From CAJJDF01 sp965655625 (GTDB taxonomy: Bacteria > Bacteroidota > Bacteroidia > Flavobacteriales_D > CAJJDF01): DNA of 8,507 bases. This document shows, in pieces, positions 1 to 6,174 of this stretch (positions are counted from its first letter, which is position 1; each line of letters starts with the position of its first letter). The notes under the pieces were generated by a model. That model had not been told where the DNA came from. It saw only the letters and a list, made by a program, of their open reading frames with translations, and did no database searches. The DNA lies in contig CBFHHA010000061.1 of the NCBI GenBank assembly GCA_965655625.1, positions 1 to 8,507 of the forward strand. The letters run 5' to 3'. A program made the position numbers and the translations under genes.

Positions 1-2
1 TT

Positions 3-56
3 TCAGAAAAAGACCAAGTTGCGAATACATTTAATGAATTGGAATCTAAATTTTAA
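3..56 (+). CDS. C-terminal tail of an upstream gene (partial)
   Basis: This frame is open from the window edge and ends in TAA at 54-56. It encodes 17 hydrophilic residues, SEKDQVANTFNELESKF, of the kind expected at a protein C-terminus. The stop lies 3 bases before the ATG of the lytic transglycosylase, the tight same-strand spacing expected inside an operon. The family cannot be identified from so few residues. Frame 1 is also open to a stop at 61-63, but its residues look less like a natural terminus and it would overlap the next start, so this frame is preferred. Confidence 0.5.
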   Translation, partial: SEKDQVANTFNELESKF

Positions 57-59
57 GGT

Positions 60-1142
60 ATGAAGTATGGATTAATTGTTTGTGTTCTGATTGTACTACT
101 AACTCAATGTGATGTTGAAAAAAGAAAGGTGCATGAGCTCGATGAAGTTGCGAGTAATCTATTGCCAGATTCTTTGGAAAAGTACCAAGAATTCATCAAT
201 CAAAACTACCAGATTTTTGCTATTCCTCTGCCTAGGCACCTCACATTTTGTGGTGAAATAGTGCCCTTGGACAATTTGTTTGTGCGAGAGAACCTGGATA
301 AGGAAATCTTAATTAATACCTATTGGCACTCCAATACGTTTCTTTATCAAAAAAGAGCCACTCGCTGGTTTCCTATCATTGAAAGGATTTTGAGAGAAAA
401 TAAAATGCCAGAGGATTTAAAGTACTTGGCGCTCATTGAAAGTGGTTTAGATAACGTAGAATCACCTGCTGGCGCAGCCGGTTTTTGGCAGTTTTTGGCT
501 TCCACTGGACGTGGCTATGGTTTGGAAATCAATGAGTTTGTAGATGAACGGTACAACATAGAGAAGGCCACAAAGGCTGCTTGCGATTATTTGAAAGTGG
601 CTCACAAACAGTTTGGTTCTTGGTCGCTTGCTGCAGCCAGTTACAACATGGGTAAGGGAGGATTGAATCACCAACTCACCAAGCAAAAGGTAGATTCATA
701 CTATGAATTGTATCTGAATAAAGAAACATCTCGCTATGTATATAGAATCTTGGCCGCTAAATTGATTTTGTCTAATTCTGATAATTTTGGATTTTCGCTA
801 AGGAACAAAGATTATTACAGGCCTTATAAAACGTATACTGTTTATGTAGACTCGGCAATATCTAATCTGGTTCAATTTGCGCTGAGTCAAGGTAGTAATT
901 ACGCTACCATGCGTCATTTAAATCCTTGGATTTTGGGTAATAAATTACCTAACTCAACACAAAAAAGCTACGAAATAAAATTTCCCAAGGGAAATTTTCA
1001 TATTGACGAATGGGCAGAAAAACCTGATACATCAGAGAATGAAAACGAGATTGAAAACCTTTCCGATTCTACAACAAGCAGAGCAACTGACTCATTGAAT
1101 CTTTTGAGAAAAAGCGATACCAACCTAATCCAAATAAATTAA
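60..1142 (+). CDS. MltD-like lytic transglycosylase, probable lipoprotein
   Basis: This is a 360-residue SLT-fold (GH23-type) murein lytic transglycosylase, which cleaves the MurNAc-GlcNAc bond of peptidoglycan with formation of 1,6-anhydroMurNAc. A short hydrophobic leader ends in LLTQC, so Cys17 is the likely lipidated residue; Gln at -1 is not a classical lipobox but the arrangement fits an envelope lipoprotein. The catalytic domain spans about residues 95-245. It has ALIESG with the presumed acid Glu127, SPAGAAGFWQF (135-145), TGRGYGL, and AAASYNMGKGG (191-201). Residues 255-320, ending in LNPWILG and YEIKFPKG, resemble the degenerate LysM-like stretch that follows the catalytic domain in MltD relatives. 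No clear canonical LysM repeats follow, and the last 45 residues are polar and low in complexity. It lies between an upstream gene (3-base gap) and uvrA (no gap), so it is probably co-transcribed with both. No good Shine-Dalgarno is visible, as is usual in Bacteroidota. Confidence 0.9.
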   Translation: MKYGLIVCVLIVLLTQCDVEKRKVHELDEVASNLLPDSLEKYQEFINQNYQIFAIPLPRHLTFCGEIVPLDNLFVRENLDKEILINTYWHSNTFLYQKRATRWFPIIERILRENKMPEDLKYLALIESGLDNVESPAGAAGFWQFLASTGRGYGLEINEFVDERYNIEKATKAACDYLKVAHKQFGSWSLAAASYNMGKGGLNHQLTKQKVDSYYELYLNKETSRYVYRILAAKLILSNSDNFGFSLRNKDYYRPYKTYTVYVDSAISNLVQFALSQGSNYATMRHLNPWILGNKLPNSTQKSYEIKFPKGNFHIDEWAEKPDTSENENEIENLSDSTTSRATDSLNLLRKSDTNLIQIN

Positions 1143-3968
1143 ATGGAGAACCAAACAGAGTTTTTAGAAGTATATGGCGCACGAGTTCATAACCTAAAAA
1201 ACATTGACGTAAAGATACCGAGAGATAAGTTGGTTGTAATAACTGGATTGAGTGGGAGCGGAAAATCGTCTTTGGCGTTCGAGACCATTTATGCAGAGGG
1301 ACAAAGAAGGTACATTGAAACTTTCTCTTCCTACGCAAGACAGTTTTTGGGTAACATGGAAAGGCCAGATGTAGATAAAATTACTGGGCTGAGTCCAGTA
1401 ATTTCTATCGAACAAAAAACTGTGAATAAGAATCCACGATCTACCGTTGGTACCATCACGGAAATTTATGATTTTTTAAGACTATTCTATTCTCGGGTAG
1501 CTGATGCTTATTCATTCAATACGGGAGAAAAAATGGTGAAGTACACCACCGATCAAATTATTGAAAGAATCCTTGCGGAGTTTAACGGGAAGAAGATAAT
1601 TGTTCTTTCTCCTCTCGTGAGAGGAAGAAAAGGTCATTATAAGGAGCTTTTTGTAAAGATTAAGAGACAAGGTTTTATAAGAGCAAAAGTAGATGGTAAG
1701 ATTATTGACCTTATAGAAGAGGTGAAGCTAGATCGATACAAAATGCATGACATTGATATTGTGGTAGATCGGTTAGAAATCAATCCGGAGAATGAAAAAA
1801 GACTGAAGCAATCGCTCGAAGTTGCTTTCAAATTTGGAAAAGGAACGTTAAGTATTCAAGACTTTGATACGGGAGATTTAACTTTTTTCAGTAAATCATT
1901 GATGTGTCCCACAACGGGAATTGCTTATGAAGAACCTGAACCAAATTTCTTTTCATTTAATTCTCCTTACGGTGCCTGTAGCAGCTGCCGTGGACTTGGA
2001 ACTGTGCTAGAAATAGATATCAAGAAAATTATTCCAGATGATTCTCTTTCGGTAAAGAAAGGAGCGTTTGCTCCTCTTGGAAAATACAGCCAGAATTGGA
2101 TTTTTAGGCAAGTGGAAGCTCTGTTGGATATGGAGAGCTATACCGTAAATACTCCGCTGAAAGAGATAGAAAATGAAGTAATAAATGAGATATTATACGG
2201 AACCAACAAGCAATTTAAATTAAAGAACGCTTCAGGTATATCGGAAACATCTTCCGGTTTTGAAGGAATTATTAATTTCATATCTAGGTACCGAGATGAC
2301 TCCTCTAGTTCGATGCAGAATTGGGCTAAATCTTTTATGAATAAAGTGAATTGTACTTCCTGTGAAGGAACTAGGCTCAAGAAAGAGGCGTTGTTTTTTA
2401 AAATTGAAGACAAAAATATTTTTGACTTAGCTGATATGGATATTGAAATATTGGTAGAGTGGTTTCAACATATCGAATCTCGATTATCTAAAACTCAATT
2501 GAAAGTTGGTGCCGAAATAATCAAAGAAATTAGAACTCGACTTGGTTTCTTGCTGGAAGTAGGTTTAGGTTACTTAACCATTAACCGAAGCTCGGCCACA
2601 CTGAGTGGAGGTGAGGCTCAACGAATTAGATTGGCGACTCAAATAGGGACTGAGTTGACAGGAGTGTTGTATATTTTAGATGAGCCGAGTATTGGGCTTC
2701 ATCAAAGAGACAACGACAGGCTCATTAGTTCTCTTAAAAAATTGAGAGACATAGGAAACTCCGTGATTGTGGTCGAACACGACAAAGACATCATGATGGA
2801 GTGCGATTACCTCATTGATATTGGTCCAGGCGCTGGAGTAAAAGGTGGAGAAATATTAGTTGCTACAGAACCCGAAAATCTCAATCAGTTTTCTTCGAGC
2901 ACGATAGATTATTTGAAGGAAACCAAAGAGATAATTGTTCCAAAGGTGAGAAGGAATAACCAAGAGAAATTCTTGACTTTGACCGGTGCATCGGGAAATA
3001 ACCTGAAAAATGTAGACTTGAAAATCCCATTGGGAAATATGGTGGGAGTAACAGGTGTTTCTGGAAGTGGAAAATCAAGTTTGATAAACCAAACGCTCTA
3101 TCCTATATTGAACGCGCATATTTACAATGGAGTGAAAAAACCATTGCCTTATAAAAAAATTAAGGGGTTAGAACATATTGATAAAGTGATAGAGATTGAT
3201 CAATCGCCAATTGGCCGAACTCCTCGTTCGAACCCAGCAACTTATACTCAGGTTTTTGGTGAAATTAGAAGTTTGTTTGCAGAACTGAACGAGGCCAAAA
3301 TAAGAGGGTACAAGCCAGGAAGATTTTCTTTTAATGTGAAAGGAGGAAGATGCGAAGAGTGTCGTGGAGCGGGAGTTCAGACCATCGAAATGAATTTTCT
3401 GCCAGATGTGCATGTTCAATGCGACTCTTGCAATGGAAAACGATACAACCGAGAAACACTAGAGGTAAAGTACAGAGGAAAATCGATTAATGATGTGCTT
3501 TCTATGTCAATTGAAGAAGGGGTGAAGTTTTTTGAAAAAATCCCAAAGATTCATCGGAAATTAGCAACTCTGTTGTCTGTTGGTCTTGGTTACCTTACTC
3601 TGGGACAGCCTTCTACAACATTGAGTGGAGGAGAAGCACAACGTGTAAAGTTAGCTACAGAATTATCTAAAAAAGATACGGGAAATACGTTTTATATTTT
3701 GGATGAGCCAACCACAGGGCTTCATTTTGAGGATATCCAATTGTTACTTGATGTATTAAATAGATTAGTAGATAATGGAAATACAGTGCTTGTCATTGAG
3801 CACAACATGGATGTGATAAAATCTGCGGATTACCTCATTGATATTGGTCCTGAAGGAGGAAGCAAAGGAGGAGAGCTGCTATTTGCAGGAACTCCAGAAG
3901 AGTTATGTAAAGTAGAAAGAAGTCATACAGGGAAGTATTTAAAGAAGGAGTTGAAAATAATGAGTTAG
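1143..3968 (+). CDS. uvrA: Excinuclease ABC subunit A (UvrA)
   Basis: UvrA is the damage-sensing ATPase of nucleotide excision repair; as a dimer it loads UvrB on DNA lesions. The 941-residue length is normal for the family. Both ABC modules are complete. Module 1 has Walker A GLSGSGKS (35-42), signature LSGGEAQR (487-494) and Walker B with D513-E514. Module 2 has Walker A GVSGSGKS (638-645), signature LSGGEAQR (827-834) and Walker B with D854-E855. The C-terminal zinc module is intact: C737, C740, C760, C763. A CxxC pair (C404, C407) precedes EGTRLKKEA. The N-terminal zinc module keeps C255, C279 and C282, but the fourth expected position reads CPTT (T258), so that site lacks one ligand. The segment after SRVADAY also lacks the CPxCG found in many UvrAs. 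I believe both are lineage traits of Bacteroidota, not errors, because the frame and surrounding motifs are undamaged. The ATG directly follows the transglycosylase TAA, which suggests coupled translation. No SOS-type box was recognised upstream. Confidence 0.98.
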   Translation: MENQTEFLEVYGARVHNLKNIDVKIPRDKLVVITGLSGSGKSSLAFETIYAEGQRRYIETFSSYARQFLGNMERPDVDKITGLSPVISIEQKTVNKNPRSTVGTITEIYDFLRLFYSRVADAYSFNTGEKMVKYTTDQIIERILAEFNGKKIIVLSPLVRGRKGHYKELFVKIKRQGFIRAKVDGKIIDLIEEVKLDRYKMHDIDIVVDRLEINPENEKRLKQSLEVAFKFGKGTLSIQDFDTGDLTFFSKSLMCPTTGIAYEEPEPNFFSFNSPYGACSSCRGLGTVLEIDIKKIIPDDSLSVKKGAFAPLGKYSQNWIFRQVEALLDMESYTVNTPLKEIENEVINEILYGTNKQFKLKNASGISETSSGFEGIINFISRYRDDSSSSMQNWAKSFMNKVNCTSCEGTRLKKEALFFKIEDKNIFDLADMDIEILVEWFQHIESRLSKTQLKVGAEIIKEIRTRLGFLLEVGLGYLTINRSSATLSGGEAQRIRLATQIGTELTGVLYILDEPSIGLHQRDNDRLISSLKKLRDIGNSVIVVEHDKDIMMECDYLIDIGPGAGVKGGEILVATEPENLNQFSSSTIDYLKETKEIIVPKVRRNNQEKFLTLTGASGNNLKNVDLKIPLGNMVGVTGVSGSGKSSLINQTLYPILNAHIYNGVKKPLPYKKIKGLEHIDKVIEIDQSPIGRTPRSNPATYTQVFGEIRSLFAELNEAKIRGYKPGRFSFNVKGGRCEECRGAGVQTIEMNFLPDVHVQCDSCNGKRYNRETLEVKYRGKSINDVLSMSIEEGVKFFEKIPKIHRKLATLLSVGLGYLTLGQPSTTLSGGEAQRVKLATELSKKDTGNTFYILDEPTTGLHFEDIQLLLDVLNRLVDNGNTVLVIEHNMDVIKSADYLIDIGPEGGSKGGELLFAGTPEELCKVERSHTGKYLKKELKIMS

Positions 3969-4026
3969 AATTTGGTGGCACAAAGTTTATTGTGAAACTA
4001 TGACATCAAAAATACGGGAGAGGAAT

Positions 4027-4062
4027 AAAAAAAATGCGATTCGTAAGAATCGCATTTTTTTT
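4027..4062. terminator. Bidirectional intrinsic terminator of uvrA and aspS
   Basis: A perfect 16-bp inverted repeat: eight A, then TGCGATTC, a four-base loop GTAA, then GAATCGCA and eight T. The GC-containing core is TGCGATTC/GAATCGCA. Because an A-tract precedes and a T-tract follows, either strand gives a hairpin with a U-run, so it can end transcription of uvrA from the left and aspS from the right. The plus-strand RNA loop, GUAA, is a GNRA-type tetraloop. The hairpin begins 58 bases after the uvrA stop. Confidence 0.88.
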
Positions 4063-4070
4063 ACCTAGTC

Positions 4071-4092
4071 ATTCCCGACTATAATCGGGAAT
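4071..4092. repeat. Palindrome of the ATTCCC...GGGAAT type
   Basis: ATTCCCGA (4071-4078) and TCGGGAAT (4085-4092) form a perfect 8-bp stem around the six-base spacer CTATAA. On the plus strand it is followed by CTTTTC, so it might act as a weak second terminator. The outer ATTCCC/GGGAAT arms recall dispersed palindromic repeats in other bacteria, for example Neisseria dRS3. Whether it is dispersed in this genome cannot be seen from one copy. Confidence 0.55.
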
Positions 4093-4172
4093 CTTTTCGA
4101 GAGAAATGAAATTTTTGATGCGAACTCCTAACGGGTCTTTTTTGTGCTTTTAGAATATAATTAAAGAGGTCG

Positions 4173-4294
4173 TTCTATTCTCTTTGTTCTATTTTCTTTT
4201 TTCTAATTTCTTTGTTCTATTCTCTATTCTCTATTCTCTTTGTTCTTTTTTCTATTCTCTATTCTCTATTTTCTTTGTTCTATTTTCTTTTTTC
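4173..4294 (-). repeat. Heptanucleotide tandem repeat array at the aspS 3' end
   Basis: On the plus strand this tract divides without any indel into 17 consecutive heptamers (4173-4291) plus TTC. All 17 fit YTCTWWK. The commonest units are TTCTATT (5 copies), CTCTATT (4) and TTCTTTT (3), with CTCTTTG and TTCTTTG twice each and TTCTAAT once. There is higher-order duplication: units 7-10 (4215-4242) and units 12-15 (4250-4277) differ at one base. On the aspS strand the units are purine-rich, AATAGAR and CAAAGAR types. The array overlaps the last four codons and the stop of aspS. It encodes no protein of its own: 7 is not a multiple of 3, and the plus-strand open frame through it is a Phe/Leu/Ser-rich composition artefact. 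Confidence 0.9.
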
Positions 4295-6043
4295 AGAGGA
4301 AACATCCAATTTCAACCCCAATTCCTCCAATTGAGCCTTATCAACATTTGCAGGAGCATCGATCATTACATCCCTTCCACTGTTGTTCTTTGGGAAGGCA
4401 ATATAATCTCTAATGGATTCTGAACCACCGAAAATGGAGCAAATTCTATCAAAACCAAAAGCAATTCCTCCGTGTGGTGGCGCACCGTATTCAAATGCGC
4501 TCATCAAGAACCCAAACTGTGCTTCCGCCTCTTCTTTGGTAAATCCTAGTAAATCAAACATTCTGGATTGAATCTCTCTGTCGTGAATCCTGATGGAACC
4601 CCCTCCGATTTCAACCCCATTGATAACCAAGTCATAGGCATTAGCCCTTACTTTTCCTGGTTCTGTTTCGAGTAAATCAAAATCTTCTTTTTTTGGAGAG
4701 GTAAAGGGGTGGTGCATGGCATGGAATCTATTCCTTTCTTCGTCCCATTCCAACAAAGGAAAGTCGAGTACCCATAACGGAGCGAAAGTTTTTCCATCTC
4801 TCAATTCCATCATGTCTCCCATGTGGAGTCTCAAGTCATTCATTTGAGATTGTACTTTTGTTGTGTCTCCAGAAAGGACAAAAATCAAATCATTTGGCTT
4901 GGCATTACAAATCTTAGCCCACTTTGCTAATTCATCTTGATTGTAAAATTTATCCACAGAGGACTTATAAGTTCCGTCCTGGTTTACTCTGCAATAGATC
5001 AACCCCATTGCCCCCACTTGTGGTGTCTTAACGTAAGCCGTAATTTTATCTATTTGTTTTCTGGTTAATGAGTTTCCTCCTTCTACATTGATGGCAATGA
5101 TATCCTCAGCCTCGTCAAATATTTTAAAATCCTTTCCCTTAACCGCTTCGGTGATGTAATTGAATTTCATCTCAAAACGAATGTCTGGCTTATCCGAGCC
5201 GTAATTTTTCATCGCATCCGCGTAGGTCATTCTTTTCACTTCTGGTAGCTTCACTTTCAGTACTTCCGCGAATAAGTTTTCTACCAATCCTTCAAAAGTT
5301 TGCAAAATGTCCTCTTGTTCTACAAAAGCCATTTCACAATCTATTTGGGTAAACTCCGGTTGTCTATCGGCTCTTAAATCTTCGTCACGGAAACATTTTA
5401 CGATTTGAAAATACCTATCATATCCACTTACCATAAGCAATTGCTTAAAAGTCTGAGGAGACTGGGGTAAAGCATAAAACTGGCCTTCGTTCATTCTGCT
5501 TGGAACCACAAAATCTCTTGCGCCTTCAGGTGTCGATTTTATTAAGAAGGGTGTTTCAATTTCTAAGAAATCAAGGTTATTCATATAGTTTCTTGTTGCT
5601 AAACCTATTTTGTGTCTTAGCATCAAGTTTTCTTTTACAGGATTTCTTCTCAAGTCTAGGTAACGGTACTTCATTCTTAGCTCGTCTCCACCATCCGTTT
5701 TGTCCTCTATAGTAAAAGGAGGAGTTTTCGACTGATTCAACACAGAAAGTTCTGATACTTCAATTTCAATTTCTCCTGTTGGAATATGTTTATTCTTGCT
5801 ACTTCTCTCTTTTACAACTCCCTTAATCTGAACGACAAACTCTCTACCAAGCTCTCTCGCTTTTTGGCTTAAACCTGAATTTACTTCTTCATTAAAAGCT
5901 AATTGAGTAATACCGTATCTGTCTCGCAAATCGACAAAAGTCATCCCTCCCAAATCTCTTGATTTTTGTATCCACCCAGAAAGAGTTACTTCTTGGTTTA
6001 CATGTTCTATTCTTAACTCGCCATTGGTGTGAGATCTATACAT
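4280..6043 (-). CDS. aspS: Aspartyl-tRNA synthetase, bacterial type
   Basis: Charges tRNA-Asp with aspartate in the cytoplasm. The 587 residues match the bacterial class IIb enzyme. An N-terminal OB-fold anticodon-binding domain (about 1-105) contains SGWIQKSRDLGGMTFVDLRD. The catalytic core follows, with motif 2 FRDEDLRADRQPEFTQ (218-233) and motif 3 GIAFGFDRI (526-534, Arg533). The bacterial GAD insertion domain lies at roughly 275-420. VEIGGGSIRIHDRE (477-490) and SIRDYIAFPKN (543-553) are also typical. Leu31 follows RD; as I recall, Leu at this place is associated with tRNA-Asp-discriminating enzymes and His with the non-discriminating type, so a discriminating enzyme is likely but not proved. 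The start ATG has no clear Shine-Dalgarno, but a candidate promoter lies just upstream. The last four codons (EKRK) and the TAG stop fall inside the heptamer repeat array. Confidence 0.98.
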   Translation of the reverse strand: MYRSHTNGELRIEHVNQEVTLSGWIQKSRDLGGMTFVDLRDRYGITQLAFNEEVNSGLSQKARELGREFVVQIKGVVKERSSKNKHIPTGEIEIEVSELSVLNQSKTPPFTIEDKTDGGDELRMKYRYLDLRRNPVKENLMLRHKIGLATRNYMNNLDFLEIETPFLIKSTPEGARDFVVPSRMNEGQFYALPQSPQTFKQLLMVSGYDRYFQIVKCFRDEDLRADRQPEFTQIDCEMAFVEQEDILQTFEGLVENLFAEVLKVKLPEVKRMTYADAMKNYGSDKPDIRFEMKFNYITEAVKGKDFKIFDEAEDIIAINVEGGNSLTRKQIDKITAYVKTPQVGAMGLIYCRVNQDGTYKSSVDKFYNQDELAKWAKICNAKPNDLIFVLSGDTTKVQSQMNDLRLHMGDMMELRDGKTFAPLWVLDFPLLEWDEERNRFHAMHHPFTSPKKEDFDLLETEPGKVRANAYDLVINGVEIGGGSIRIHDREIQSRMFDLLGFTKEEAEAQFGFLMSAFEYGAPPHGGIAFGFDRICSIFGGSESIRDYIAFPKNNSGRDVMIDAPANVDKAQLEELGLKLDVSSEKRK

Positions 6044-6072
6044 TATCCAGTTGTGTTTGTTGATATTTTGGT

Positions 6073-6108
6073 CAAAGATAAAAAATCTATGAGTTCAGTC
6101 TTGCCAAA
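6073..6108 (-). promoter_or_regulatory. Candidate Bacteroidota-type promoter for aspS
   Basis: Read on the minus strand, TATCTTTG (6080-6073) matches the Bacteroidota -7 consensus TAnnTTTG exactly. A TTTG at 6108-6105 could serve as the -33 element, but the 24-base gap between the boxes is somewhat longer than the spacing I recall for the consensus. A start a few bases past the -7 box would leave a leader of about 20-25 nt before the ATG. The heptamer array at 6111-6174 lies directly upstream. Confidence 0.5.
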
Positions 6109-6110
6109 TC

Positions 6111-6174
6111 TCAATTATTCATTGTTAATTACCTATTAATTAATCATCAATTCGTTATTGTCAATTATCCATTA
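6111..6174 (-). repeat. Degenerate AT-rich heptamer array at the dehydrogenase 3' end
   Basis: On the plus strand the tract splits into nine consecutive units, eight of 7 bases and one of 8 (6139-6146). Examples are TCAATTA (6111-6117 and 6161-6167), TTAATTA (6125-6131) and TCCATTA (6168-6174). On the gene strand the first unit is TAATGGA, whose first three bases are the stop codon of the dehydrogenase; later units include TAATTGA (twice) and GAATTGA. It fills about half of the 128-base gap to the aspS start and ends two bases before the candidate aspS -33 box. It is less regular than the array at 4173-4294 but has the same period and the same position after a gene. Confidence 0.7.

Larger units (their letters stand above)
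3969..4279. other. Convergent intergenic spacer between uvrA and aspS
   Basis: No gene is supported in these 311 bases. From left to right they hold about 58 bases without visible structure, a 16-bp terminator hairpin (4027-4062), an 8-bp palindrome (4071-4092), an AT-rich stretch with a GGGTCTTTTTTGTG segment (4135-4148), and most of a heptamer repeat array (from 4173). A 10-bp inverted repeat, CATCAAAAAT at 4004-4013 and ATTTTTGATG at 4111-4120, brackets both hairpins. The spacer serves as the shared 3' region of the two converging transcription units. Confidence 0.75.

Noticed and set aside
55..59. AAGG before the lytic transglycosylase ATG as a Shine-Dalgarno site.
   Set aside because: It ends one base before the start codon, too close to act as a ribosome binding site.
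1905..1988. A possible frameshift or sequencing error in uvrA at the imperfect zinc module.
   Set aside because: The frame is continuous and the flanking motifs are normal on both sides; a single ligand substitution explains it better.
4027..4092. A CRISPR-like or riboswitch-like structure formed by the two neighbouring hairpins.
   Set aside because: The stems are unrelated in sequence, there are no spacers, and the position after two converging genes fits termination.
4184..4423. A plus-strand open frame of 79 residues rich in Phe, Leu and Ser, resembling a membrane peptide.
   Set aside because: Its first part is the CT-rich heptamer array and its second part is antisense to the end of aspS. 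The hydrophobic look comes from repeat composition.
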